Assembly (NCBI RefSeq): GCF_009831625.1
Contig: NZ_WUUS01000005.1
Span: 186,001 to 250,000, forward strand
Reading direction: 5' to 3'
DNA from: Halobaculum saliterrae
GTDB lineage: Archaea; Halobacteriota; Halobacteria; Halobacteriales; Haloferacaceae
Length of the DNA: 64,000 nucleotides
Positions within the stretch are counted from its first letter, which is position 1; every line of letters starts with the position of its first letter. The position numbers were made by a program, and so were the translations under genes. This document shows, in pieces, positions 8,171 to 17,104 of the stretch. The notes beneath the pieces were generated by a model. That model searched no databases and was not told the DNA's origin. It worked only from the letters and a program-made list of their open reading frames with translations.

Positions 8171-9598
8171 ATGAGTTGGCACGGCGTCGACGCGGTCGAC
8201 GACGCGATCGACGTGACCCGCGAGTTCCTCCTGCCCTTCAGCCTCGGACGATGGATCAGAATGGTGGTCGTGAGCCTGTTCACCGGCGGCGGCGGCGCCG
8301 GCGGACAGGTCGCCAGCAACGCCGGCAACTTCGGCGCACGCCTCGCCGGCGCCGGCGGCTTCTCCGGGCCGTCCGGCGGCGCGAGCGCGCTGGCGACGCT
8401 CTCGATCGCGGTGCCGACGGTCGCGGCGGGCGCGCTCGCGCTCGCCCCCCCAGTCATCCAAGCCGAGGGTGTCCCCGAACCGGGCGCCCTCGGCGCGCTC
8501 GGGATCGCCGCGCTCGTCCTGGCCGTCGCGATCGCGCTGCTCGCGGTCCTCCTCTCGCCGGTGTTCGAGTTCGTCCTCGTCGACGCCATCGCCCGCGACG
8601 ACCTTCGACTCCTCCGTGACGTCGGGAACCACCTGACGAACGGTCTCCGACTGCTCGGCTTCCGGATCGGCCTGTTCGCCGCGTTCGTCGTCCCTCCGGC
8701 GGCCGTGGTCGGCGCGGCCGTCCTCAGCGGAGTCCGTGTCGACACGCTGGCCGACCGGCCGCTGGTCCTCGTCGGCGTGGCGCTCGTGGCGATCGGCTAC
8801 CTCCTCGTGTACGCGTTCGTGGATCGGTTCACCGTCGAGTTCGTCGTGCCGGCGATGGTCGCGGACGGCGGCGGCGTCATCGACGGCTGGCGCCGCGTGT
8901 GGCCGCGGCTCCGGACCCAGCCCGGTCAGACGATCGTCTACCTCGTGATGCACGTGCTCGTGGGGATCGGCCTCTCGATCGTCTCGTTCGTCCTGCTGCT
9001 GGTGGGGCTCCTCGTCGTCGGCGCCGTCGCGGCCGGGGTCGGCTTCGCCGTCGGGACGGTCTCCAGCGGGGCCGCGACGACCGACCTCGGGATCGGGCTG
9101 GGGTTGCTCGCCGGCGTCGTGGTCGGCGTTCCCCTGTTCGTCGTGCTCGTCGTACTGCCGGTTCGAGTGGTCACGGTGACGTACCGTCGGTCGTACGAGA
9201 TCGCCGCGCTCGGTCGGTTCGGCGGGAACATGGACCTCATCGGACGCTACCGCGACGGCGACGGTGACGGCGGGGACGATGTTGCCGCCGCGTTCGGTGA
9301 CGACGGCGACGACGGGGGCGAGGATCCGGCCCCCGACGCCGATGGCGACCGCGACGGCGGCGGCGTCGGAGCGTCCACGGACGAGGAGTTCGGTGAGTTC
9401 GTCCCGGCGTCGTCCGAGATGTCGGACCGACCCGACGATCGGCACGGTTCGGGCGAGTCCGATGATTCGAACGTCGCCGGTGACGACAGCGGCGATGACG
9501 ACGCGGTTGGCGACGACGACACGGGCGACGGCGACGACGCGGTGGATACCGATCGGACGGGTGACGGCGACGACGTGGACAGTCACGGTCGAAAGTAA
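8171..9598 (+). CDS. Conserved haloarchaeal multi-pass membrane protein with acidic tail
   Basis: A 475-residue integral membrane protein of unknown function. It begins MSWHGVDAVDDAIDVTREF, a soluble amphipathic N-terminus that I recognise as recurring in a haloarchaeal membrane family but cannot name with certainty. About six hydrophobic segments follow, near residues 72-92, 112-138, 172-195, 200-222, 258-290 and 300-338. The last 120 residues are almost entirely Asp, Gly, Ser and Glu, an unusually long disordered acidic tail expected to face the cytoplasm or the salt outside. It stands between the M24-fold gene and the malic enzyme gene, all on the same strand but separated by 87 and 85 bases, so probably separately transcribed. 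Confidence 0.72.
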   Translation: MSWHGVDAVDDAIDVTREFLLPFSLGRWIRMVVVSLFTGGGGAGGQVASNAGNFGARLAGAGGFSGPSGGASALATLSIAVPTVAAGALALAPPVIQAEGVPEPGALGALGIAALVLAVAIALLAVLLSPVFEFVLVDAIARDDLRLLRDVGNHLTNGLRLLGFRIGLFAAFVVPPAAVVGAAVLSGVRVDTLADRPLVLVGVALVAIGYLLVYAFVDRFTVEFVVPAMVADGGGVIDGWRRVWPRLRTQPGQTIVYLVMHVLVGIGLSIVSFVLLLVGLLVVGAVAAGVGFAVGTVSSGAATTDLGIGLGLLAGVVVGVPLFVVLVVLPVRVVTVTYRRSYEIAALGRFGGNMDLIGRYRDGDGDGGDDVAAAFGDDGDDGGEDPAPDADGDRDGGGVGASTDEEFGEFVPASSEMSDRPDDRHGSGESDDSNVAGDDSGDDDAVGDDDTGDGDDAVDTDRTGDGDDVDSHGRK

Positions 9599-9683
9599 CT
9601 CGCCGTCGAGTTCCGGTTTCGAGGATCGCCGATTAGAGGTGTCGGCTCGGTAGGTTTTTCCCCGATCCTGCGGTCGCGTGGGT

Positions 9684-11948
9684 ATGGGACTGGACGACGA
9701 CGCGCGGGAGTATCACCGATCGGAGCCTCCCGGGAAGATCGAGATCTCGACGACGAAGCCGACGAACACGCAGCGCGACCTCTCGTTGGCGTATTCCCCG
9801 GGCGTGGCCGCGCCGTGTCGCGATATCGACGCGGATCCCGACCGGGCGTTCGAGTACACCGCGAAGGGGAACATGGTCGGGGTCGTCTCGAACGGCTCGG
9901 CCGTGCTCGGCCTCGGCGACATCGGCGCACAGGCCTCGAAGCCCGTGATGGAGGGGAAGGGTGTGCTGTTCAAGCGCTTCGCCGACATCGACGTGTTCGA
10001 CATCGAGCTCGACGAGGACGACCCCGACGAGATCGTCCGCTCCGTCGCGGCGATGGAGCCGACGTTCGGCGGGATCAACCTGGAGGACATCAAGGCGCCC
10101 GAGTGCTTCGAGATCGAGGAGCGGCTCCGCGAGGAGATGGACATCCCCGTGTTCCATGACGACCAGCACGGGACGGCGATCATCTCCGGCGCCGGGCTGC
10201 TCAACGCCGCCGACATCGTCGGCAAGGACCTCGCCGACCTCGACATCGTCTTCTCCGGCGCGGGGGCCTCCGCCATCGCGAGCGCGAAGTTCTACGTCTC
10301 GCTCGGCGCGGACCCGGACAACATCACGATGTGTGACTCCTCCGGGGTCATCACCGAGGACCGCGCCGCCGCCGGCGACGTGAACGACTACAAGGCGGAG
10401 TTCGCGAGCGAGGGGGAGGGCGGCGACCTCGCGGGCGCGATCGAGGGCGCGGACGTGTTCGTCGGCCTGTCGGTCGGCGGGATCGTGAGCCAGGAGATGG
10501 TCCGCTCGATGGCCGACGACCCGATCATCTTCGCGATGGCGAACCCGGACCCCGAGATCACCTACGAGGACGCGAAGGAGGCCCGTGAGGACACCGTCAT
10601 CATGGGGACTGGTCGCTCGGACTACCCGAACCAGGTGAACAACGTCCTCGGGTTCCCGTTCCTCTTCCGCGGCGCGCTCGACGTTCGCGCGACCGACATC
10701 AACGAGGAGATGAAGCGGGCGGCCGCCGAGGCGCTCGCGGAGCTGGCCCGGCAGGACGTCCCCGACGCGGTCGTGAAGGCGTACGGCGACCAGCCGCTGA
10801 AGTTCGGGCCCGACTACGTCATTCCGAAGCCGCTGGACCCGCGCGTCCTCTTCCAGGTCGCGCCCGCGGTCGCGGAGGCGGCCATGGACTCCGGGGTCGC
10901 CCGAACGGAGGTCGACATCGACGTGTACGCCGAGCGGCTGGAGGCCCGGCTGGGCAAGAGCCGAGAGATGATGCGGGTCGTCCTGAACAAGGCCCGCTCG
11001 GAGCCCAAACGCGTCGCGCTCGCGGAGGGGACCGACGAGAAGATGATCCGCGCGGCCTACCAGATGGCCGAGCAGGGGATCGCCGATCCGGTGTTGCTGG
11101 GCGACCGCGACACGATCGAGTCGATCACCGCCCATCTCGGGCTGGAGTACGACCCCGACGTGGTCGACCCCGACGCCGACGACAAGGCCGACGAGTACGC
11201 CGACCGCCTCCACGAGCTCCGCAAGCGGAAGGGCGTCACGCGATCGGAGGCGGGCGAACTGATCCGCCGCGACACGAACTACTTCGGCAGCGTGATGGTC
11301 GAACGCGGCGACGCCGACGCCCTTCTCACGGGGCTGACGCACCACTACCCCAGCGCGCTCCGCCCGCCGCTGCAGGTGATCGGCACCGCCGACGACGCCG
11401 AGTACGTCGCCGGCGTGTACATGCTCACGTTCAAGAACCGCGTCGTGTTCTGCGCCGACACCACGGTGAATCAGGCGCCCGACGCCGAGGTGCTCGCCGA
11501 GGTGACGAAACACACCGCGAAGCTGGCGCGGCGGTTCAACGTCGAGCCGCGCGCGGCGATGCTGTCGTACTCCAACTTCGGCTCCGTCGACAACCCCGGA
11601 ACACGCAAGCCCCGGGAGGCCGTCGACCGGCTCCACGACGACCCCGAGGTCGACTTCCCGGTCGACGGGGAGATGCAGGCCGACACCGCGGTGGTCGAGG
11701 ACATCCTCGAGGACACGTACGACTTCTCGACGCTCGACGGTCCCGCGAACGTCCTCGTGTTCCCGAACCTCGAGGCAGGCAACATCGGCTACAAGCTGCT
11801 CCAGCGCCTCGGCGGCGCGGAGGCCATCGGGCCGATGCTCGTCGGGATGGACCAGCCCGTCCACGTGATGCAGCGCGGCGACGAGGTCAAGGACATCGTC
11901 AACCTCGCCGGCGTCGCCGTCGTCGACGCGCAGGACGAGGACGAGTAA
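9684..11948 (+). CDS. maeB: NADP-dependent malic enzyme with phosphotransacetylase-like domain
   Basis: Oxidatively decarboxylates malate to pyruvate with NAD(P)+. From the ATG at 9684 the protein is 754 residues. A malic domain (about 1-170; [34 protein letters not shown]) is followed by a Rossmann domain (about 175-410; [14 protein letters not shown]) and a phosphate acetyl/butyryltransferase-like domain (about 430-750; [48 protein letters not shown]). This is the MaeB architecture, in which the tail usually regulates the enzyme allosterically (acetyl-CoA in bacteria) rather than making acetyl phosphate. A GTG two codons upstream (9678) is an alternative start. The T-rich stretch about 26 bases before 9684 could serve as the TATA element. 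Confidence 0.92.
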   Translation: MGLDDDAREYHRSEPPGKIEISTTKPTNTQRDLSLAYSPGVAAPCRDIDADPDRAFEYTAKGNMVGVVSNGSAVLGLGDIGAQASKPVMEGKGVLFKRFADIDVFDIELDEDDPDEIVRSVAAMEPTFGGINLEDIKAPECFEIEERLREEMDIPVFHDDQHGTAIISGAGLLNAADIVGKDLADLDIVFSGAGASAIASAKFYVSLGADPDNITMCDSSGVITEDRAAAGDVNDYKAEFASEGEGGDLAGAIEGADVFVGLSVGGIVSQEMVRSMADDPIIFAMANPDPEITYEDAKEAREDTVIMGTGRSDYPNQVNNVLGFPFLFRGALDVRATDINEEMKRAAAEALAELARQDVPDAVVKAYGDQPLKFGPDYVIPKPLDPRVLFQVAPAVAEAAMDSGVARTEVDIDVYAERLEARLGKSREMMRVVLNKARSEPKRVALAEGTDEKMIRAAYQMAEQGIADPVLLGDRDTIESITAHLGLEYDPDVVDPDADDKADEYADRLHELRKRKGVTRSEAGELIRRDTNYFGSVMVERGDADALLTGLTHHYPSALRPPLQVIGTADDAEYVAGVYMLTFKNRVVFCADTTVNQAPDAEVLAEVTKHTAKLARRFNVEPRAAMLSYSNFGSVDNPGTRKPREAVDRLHDDPEVDFPVDGEMQADTAVVEDILEDTYDFSTLDGPANVLVFPNLEAGNIGYKLLQRLGGAEAIGPMLVGMDQPVHVMQRGDEVKDIVNLAGVAVVDAQDEDE

Positions 11949-12088
11949 CTGGACCGCCCGGAGACGTCGCCCAGGGGAGGTTCCGCGTGGACCGGGGACC
12001 GGAATTTCGGAGCGGCGACGACGCCACGAGCGGGGCTGCCGGCCGCGTCATCTCGGGCCTCCGTTGGTGTGCGACACCGTACCCCAGC

Positions 12089-12095
12089 ATATAAG
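12089..12095 (+). promoter_or_regulatory. TATA box of the peptide ABC transporter operon
   Basis: ATATAAG, 25-31 bases upstream of the ATG at 12120. It is the clearest TATA box in this part of the window and implies a leaderless transcript for the five-gene operon. Confidence 0.65.
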
Positions 12096-12119
12096 AGGTC
12101 GTCACACATCGTTCCGGGC

Positions 12120-13772
12120 ATGTCTGATCAAGACACGAGCAGACGGCGGTTCCTCCAGGCGGCGGGTTCGGCGACGGCGGCTGTCGCGCTCGCCGGCTGT
12201 TCCGGAAACGGCGGCGATCCGACTGAGGGGACGCTGACGACCAGTGCCGGCGGCGACGAGACACAGACGACGACGTCGCCCGAGGAGACGACGGAGCGGC
12301 CGGAGCCGGATACCCGCGACGGCTTCCTCCAGCGTGCAAACCGCCACACCCACGAGCAGGCGCCGTGGGTGTTCCTCCACCGTCAGTACTCCGTGTACGG
12401 GCAGTCCTCCGACATCGAGTGGCAGCCCCGGACGGACGAGCGCGTCGCCGCGTACGCCATCGAGCCGGCGACCGACGCCGGCGACGACGTCGTGATGACG
12501 CAGTCGCAAATGGACTCCGGGCTCGACCCGCAGGACCACCGCGAGACCCCCACCGACAACATCGTCCTCCAGGCGTACGAGGGGCTCCTCGAGCGCGATC
12601 GCGAGGGCGCCATCGTCGAGACGCTGGCGACCGATTACGAGCGCCTCGACGAGACGACGGTCCAGTTCACCGTCCGCGACAACGTCTCGTTCCACTCCGG
12701 CGACTCCCTCACCCCCGAGGACGTCGCCTTCTCGATCAACCGGATCGTCGACTCCGACGTGGGCATCGAGTCGCCGCAGGTCGACCAGCTCATCGGCGTC
12801 GAGGGTGCCGAGGTCGCCTCCAGCGACGACCGCACTGTGAACGTGAACCTCTCGGGGCTCAACCCGATCGTGTTCGCGTCGTTCGCGACCTACTGCGACG
12901 TGATGAACAAGTCGTGGGTCGAGAGCAACGACCAGGCGTACATCAACCAGAACATGGACGGGACCGGCCCGTTCGAGCTCTCGAACTACGAGCAGGGCGT
13001 CGCGGTCGAGTTCCAGCGGAACGACGACTACTGGGACGACCCGGCGGCCATCTCGACGTTCACGATCAACTCCGCGTCCGAGTCGTCCACCCGCGTGAAC
13101 CGACTCCTCAGCGACGAGACGGACATCGCGGTCAACGTCCCGCCCCAGGAGGTCTCCCGGGTCGAGAACAGCGACGACGCGTCGATCTCCGCGGTGCCGT
13201 CCACGCGCGTCATCTTCAACGCGATGCGGTACGACGTGGAGCCGTTCGACTCGCCGGCGTTCCGCCGGGCGGTCAACCACGCGGTCGATCTCGACTCCAT
13301 CATCGAGAACGTCCTGCAGACGTTCGGCTCGCCGACCGCTCAGCCGACTCTCGAGGGCTTCTTCGGCCACAACGAGGACCTCGATCCGTACCCGCGTGAC
13401 CTCGAGCGCGCCGAGGAGCTCGTCGAGGAGTCCGGCTACGCCGGCGCGGAGATCGAGCTCGTGACGCCGATCGGCCGATACCTGAAGGACGTCGAGATCG
13501 CGCAGGCCGTCGCCTCACAGGTCGACGAGCTGTCGAACGTCTCGGCGACCGCACGGCAGGTCGAGTTCTCCACCCTCGTCAGTCAGGTGACGACGGGCAA
13601 CATCGAGGACAAGCCCGACTGGTACCTGCTCGGCTGGGGGAACGCGACGTTCGACGCGATCCAGACGATCCAGCCGCTCCTCGCGAGCGACGGGGCGCTG
13701 ACCTCGTACAAGAACGACGAGCTCGATCGGCTGCTCGACGAGGCGCAGAGCCTCCCGAGCGAGAGCAACTAG
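12120..13772 (+). CDS. dppA: Opp/Dpp-type ABC substrate-binding lipoprotein, apparently circularly permuted
   Basis: Extracellular solute-binding protein of family 5 (peptide/nickel type), 550 residues. It is exported by the Tat pathway (RRRFLQ, residues 8-13) and lipid-anchored at the lipobox LAGC (C27), with a Thr/Glu-rich linker to about residue 64. Residues about 66-117 (FLQRANRHTHEQAPWVFLHR, then SVYG and WQPRTDERVAAYAI) correspond to the segment that normally ends this family. The normal N-terminal start of the mature domain, VVMTQSQMDSGLDPQDH, comes only afterwards (about 124). The protein stops at LDEAQSLPSESN, just where that final segment would be expected. Total length is normal, so nothing seems lost. 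It is the first gene of an operon with two permeases and two ATPases. Substrate is unknown; the dpp name reflects family only. The frame is open from 12069, but the TATA spacing and signal peptide fix 12120. Confidence 0.88.
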   Translation: MSDQDTSRRRFLQAAGSATAAVALAGCSGNGGDPTEGTLTTSAGGDETQTTTSPEETTERPEPDTRDGFLQRANRHTHEQAPWVFLHRQYSVYGQSSDIEWQPRTDERVAAYAIEPATDAGDDVVMTQSQMDSGLDPQDHRETPTDNIVLQAYEGLLERDREGAIVETLATDYERLDETTVQFTVRDNVSFHSGDSLTPEDVAFSINRIVDSDVGIESPQVDQLIGVEGAEVASSDDRTVNVNLSGLNPIVFASFATYCDVMNKSWVESNDQAYINQNMDGTGPFELSNYEQGVAVEFQRNDDYWDDPAAISTFTINSASESSTRVNRLLSDETDIAVNVPPQEVSRVENSDDASISAVPSTRVIFNAMRYDVEPFDSPAFRRAVNHAVDLDSIIENVLQTFGSPTAQPTLEGFFGHNEDLDPYPRDLERAEELVEESGYAGAEIELVTPIGRYLKDVEIAQAVASQVDELSNVSATARQVEFSTLVSQVTTGNIEDKPDWYLLGWGNATFDAIQTIQPLLASDGALTSYKNDELDRLLDEAQSLPSESN

Positions 13773-13778
13773 GCCGTC

Positions 13779-14771
13779 ATGGGCTACGGTCGATTCCTTC
13801 TCAAGCGCGGCGTACAGGGAGTGGGTGTCGTCTGGGGAGTCGTGACTGTCGTCTTCATCCTGCGATTCATCACGCCGGGGTCGCCGATCGACACGGTGGC
13901 GCCGCTGGACGCCAGTCAGGAGACACGCCAGCGGATCGCCGAGGATCTCGGGTTGGATCAGCCGCTGTACGTCCAGTATCTGGACTACCTCTGGGAGCTC
14001 CTCCAGGGGAACATGGGGTACTCGTACATCTCGAGCATCCCGGCGTCGGTGCAGGTGTTCCAGAAGCTGCCGGCGACGCTGGAGCTGGCGGTCGCCGCGA
14101 GCGTCGTCGCGGTCGTCATCTCGATCCCGCTCGGGGTCATCTCGGCGACCCGGCGCCACCAGCCGGCCGACTACGCGGCCACGTCGTTCTCGCTGTTGGG
14201 GATCTCGACGCCGAACTTCTGGCTCGGCATCATGCTCGTCCTCGTGTTCGCGGTGGAGCTGAACGTGTTCCCGACCAGCGGTCGGGCGTACGGGTTCATG
14301 CAGTCGCTGGCGGCGATCACCGGTCCGGAGCCGTTCTTCACCGTCGTGACCGCGTGGCTCGCCTCGCTGTTCCTGCCTGCGATCACGCTCGGGACGTACT
14401 TCACGGCGCTCATCACCCGGCTCGTGCGCTCCGGCATGCTCGACGAGCTCTCGGAGGGGTACGTTCGCGCGACGCGCGCGAAGGGGCTCCCCGAGACGCT
14501 CGTCCGCTACAAGCACGTCCTCCGTAACACGCTCGTCCCCGTGGTGACCGTCCTCGGGCTGCAACTCGGGACGCTCATCGGGGGTGCGGTGATCACGGAG
14601 GCCGTCTTCGCGTGGCCGGGCCTCGGCACGGAGATCATCCGCGCCATCAACGCCCGAGACTGGCCGATCCTGCAGGGGAGCCTCATCGTCATCGGGACCG
14701 GGTTCGTCCTGTTGAACATCGTCGTCGACGCGCTGTACGCGTACCTCGACCCGCGGGTGATCGCCGAATGA
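13779..14771 (+). CDS. dppB: ABC transporter permease (DppB type)
   Basis: Inner-membrane half of the peptide-type importer, 330 residues with about six membrane helices. Visible marks are the N-terminal helix at about 10-30, the family phrase ITPGSPID, and the cytoplasmic EAA loop EGYVRATRAKGLPETLVRYK (about 228-247), which docks on the ATPases. It starts seven bases after the binding-protein stop codon and overlaps the next permease by four bases (ATGA), so the genes are co-transcribed and probably translationally coupled. The large loop with PTSGRAYGFMQ is longer than in E. coli DppB. Confidence 0.9.
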   Translation: MGYGRFLLKRGVQGVGVVWGVVTVVFILRFITPGSPIDTVAPLDASQETRQRIAEDLGLDQPLYVQYLDYLWELLQGNMGYSYISSIPASVQVFQKLPATLELAVAASVVAVVISIPLGVISATRRHQPADYAATSFSLLGISTPNFWLGIMLVLVFAVELNVFPTSGRAYGFMQSLAAITGPEPFFTVVTAWLASLFLPAITLGTYFTALITRLVRSGMLDELSEGYVRATRAKGLPETLVRYKHVLRNTLVPVVTVLGLQLGTLIGGAVITEAVFAWPGLGTEIIRAINARDWPILQGSLIVIGTGFVLLNIVVDALYAYLDPRVIAE

Positions 14772-15841
14772 AGATCGGACCGATCTCGATCTCCCCGCGC
14801 ACCATCCGCAACCTCCGCAAGGAGTTCCGATCGTCGGGACTCGCGCGCATCGGCGTGGTGCTCGTGGTCGTGATCGTGCTCGCGGCCGCGTTCGCCCCGA
14901 TGATCGCGCCGCACAACCCTCGCACGCAGAACCTCGACCGGGCACAGCTTCCCCCGCTCGGGTTCACCGACACCGAACAACGGACCAGCACCGAGATGGT
15001 GAACGGCAGCGTCCAGACCGTGACCGAGAACGTCACGGTGAACGCGACGGCCCAACACCCGCTCGGAACGAACTCGCTGGGACAGGACATCCTCTCGCGT
15101 GCGATATACGGCGCCCGAACGTCGCTGCTCGTCGGCCTCTTCGGCACGGTGCTCGCGGCCCTGTTGGGCGTCACCGTCGGGCTGACCGCGGGGTACTACC
15201 GCGGCCGGATCGACGACGCGTTGATGCGCACCGCGGACGTGTCGCTGGCGTTCCCGTCGCTCGTGCTCGCGATCGCGTTGATCGGGCTGTTCAGCCGCTT
15301 CCAGGCGGACGTGGCGATCGCGATCACCGACCCGCTCGTCACGACTGGCGTGGCGGGGTCGTTCCGCGACGCGGTCGGACTACCGACGCCGATGCCGGAG
15401 ACGTTCGTGTTGCCGACGGTCGTCATCCTGGTCGTCGGCTTCGTCAACTGGGTGTGGTTCGCCCGCATCGCGCGCGGCGAGGCGCTCTCGGTCCGCGAGG
15501 AGGAGTACGTGAAGGCGGCGCGAGCGCTCGGGGCCAGCGACGTGCGGATCGTCTTCCGCCACGTCCTGCCGAACTCGATCACGCCGATCCTCGTGTTGGC
15601 GACCATCCAGGTCGCCGCGATCATCCTGTTGGAATCAGCGCTGTCGTTCCTCGGCTTCTCCGGGACGACGCTCTCGTGGGGTTTCGACATTGCGCAAGGA
15701 CGTGACTACCTCTCGTCGTCGTGGTGGATCGCGACCGTGCCCGGGATCGCAATCGTGCTCTCGGTCATCGGAATCAACCTCGTGGGGGACTGGCTCCGCG
15801 ACGCGCTCGATCCGGGTATCGAGGGCGAGGGGGGAATGTAG
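14768..15841 (+). CDS. dppC: ABC transporter permease (DppC type)
   Basis: Second permease of the importer, 357 residues. A first membrane helix (about 29-47) is followed by an extracellular insertion rich in Asn/Thr/Glu (about 55-95) before HPLGTNSLGQDILSR, the hallmark of the DppC family. Five further helices and the EAA loop EEYVKAARALGASDVRIVFR follow. The ATG at 14768 overlaps the upstream stop (ATGA) and the protein then begins MKIGPISIS. The frame is open upstream to 14612, but that part lies inside dppB. The stop abuts the next ATG directly. Confidence 0.9.
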   Translation: MKIGPISISPRTIRNLRKEFRSSGLARIGVVLVVVIVLAAAFAPMIAPHNPRTQNLDRAQLPPLGFTDTEQRTSTEMVNGSVQTVTENVTVNATAQHPLGTNSLGQDILSRAIYGARTSLLVGLFGTVLAALLGVTVGLTAGYYRGRIDDALMRTADVSLAFPSLVLAIALIGLFSRFQADVAIAITDPLVTTGVAGSFRDAVGLPTPMPETFVLPTVVILVVGFVNWVWFARIARGEALSVREEEYVKAARALGASDVRIVFRHVLPNSITPILVLATIQVAAIILLESALSFLGFSGTTLSWGFDIAQGRDYLSSSWWIATVPGIAIVLSVIGINLVGDWLRDALDPGIEGEGGM

Positions 15842-17104
15842 ATGAGCGAGACGACCTCCGGGACCGAACGCGCCGGCACCCCCACCGGGGACGGTGCACC
15901 GGAGGGGCACCCGGACGACGTGCTCAGAGTTCGAGACCTCTCGACGCGATTCTTCACGGAGGAGGGACAGATCAACGCCGTCGAGTCCCTCGACTTCACC
16001 GTCCGCGACGGCGAGGTGTTCGGCATCGTCGGGGAGTCGGGCTCCGGGAAGTCGGTGGCGGCGCTGTCGCTCGTCGACCTCGTCGACTCGCCGGGCCGGA
16101 TCACCTCGGGCGAGGTGTGGTACCGCGACGCCGACCTCGCCGACGAGTTCCGCGACGACGTGCCCGAGGCCGTCGACGGCGAGTTCGTCGACACCCGCCG
16201 GCTGCCCGAGGGGGTCCGCCGGGCGCTTCGCGGACCGGCGTTCTCGATGGTGTTCCAGGACCCGATGTCGTCGCTGAATCCCTCGATCACCGTCGGCGAG
16301 CAGATCGCCGAGGCCGTCGAGGTGCAGCGCCGCGCTCGCGCCAACCCGCGACGCACGCGCTCGCGTACCCAGGGGTACGGGATGGGTCGCCTCATCGTCG
16401 ACTCCCTGCTGCCGAACCGAGGCTACACCTCGGAGTCGAGCATGAACCGCGCGATCGAACTGCTCGAACAGGTCGGCATCCCCGACCCGGCCGAGCGCGC
16501 CCACGAGTATCCCCACCAGTTCTCCGGCGGGATGCTCCAGCGCGCCATGATCGCGCAGGCGCTTGCCGGCGAACCGGACGTGCTGATCGCCGACGAGCCG
16601 ACGACCGCCCTCGACGTGACGATCCAGGCGCAGATCCTCAACCTGCTGCGCGACCTGCAGGAGGAACAGGACACCTCAGTCGTGATGATCACCCACGACC
16701 TGGGCGTCATCGCACGGATGTGCAACCGCGTCGGCGTCATGTACGCGGGACAGATAGTCGAGCGAGGCACGCTGTCGGACGTGTTCGACTCGCCCGTCCA
16801 CCCGTACACGGAGGGACTTATCGGCTCGATCCCCGACCTCGACGACCCGGCGCCGCGCCTGCAACCGATCGAGGGGAACGTCCCCTCGCTGTTGGACGAG
16901 GAGATGGGCGGTCGATGTTTCTTCGCCGACCGCTGTCCGAAGGCGATGTCCGACTGTCTCCAACCGATCCCGGAGTACGACGCCGAGCCGGGGACCGACG
17001 AACACGCGGCTCGCTGCGTGCTCACGGAGCGAGAGTACGACGAGGCGGACGCGCTTCCGCCGGATCACTTCGATCGCAACGAGGAGGTGCGCGGCGATGA
17101 GTGA
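15842..17104 (+). CDS. dppD: ABC transporter ATP-binding protein (DppD type)
   Basis: ATPase energising the importer, 420 residues. Walker A is GESGSGKS (about 66-73), the signature is QFSGGM, Walker B is VLIADEP and the switch histidine lies in MITHDLG. A C-terminal oligopeptide/dipeptide domain has CFFADRCPKAMSDC, a cysteine cluster typical of this subfamily. An insertion between Walker A and the Q-loop (about 95-175, rich in Arg/Glu) lengthens it compared with bacterial DppD, as in other haloarchaeal members. It begins with no gap after dppC and overlaps dppF by eight bases. Confidence 0.92.
   Translation: MSETTSGTERAGTPTGDGAPEGHPDDVLRVRDLSTRFFTEEGQINAVESLDFTVRDGEVFGIVGESGSGKSVAALSLVDLVDSPGRITSGEVWYRDADLADEFRDDVPEAVDGEFVDTRRLPEGVRRALRGPAFSMVFQDPMSSLNPSITVGEQIAEAVEVQRRARANPRRTRSRTQGYGMGRLIVDSLLPNRGYTSESSMNRAIELLEQVGIPDPAERAHEYPHQFSGGMLQRAMIAQALAGEPDVLIADEPTTALDVTIQAQILNLLRDLQEEQDTSVVMITHDLGVIARMCNRVGVMYAGQIVERGTLSDVFDSPVHPYTEGLIGSIPDLDDPAPRLQPIEGNVPSLLDEEMGGRCFFADRCPKAMSDCLQPIPEYDAEPGTDEHAARCVLTEREYDEADALPPDHFDRNEEVRGDE

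Noticed and set aside
7445-9586. Minus-strand frame of over 700 codons opposite the M24 and membrane protein genes
   Set aside because: The sequence is a His/Arg/Asp-biased shadow; the sense frames match known families or show clear membrane helices.
12069-12119. Longer N-terminus for the substrate-binding protein
   Set aside because: The extra codons contain the TATA box; the Tat signal begins at the ATG 12120.
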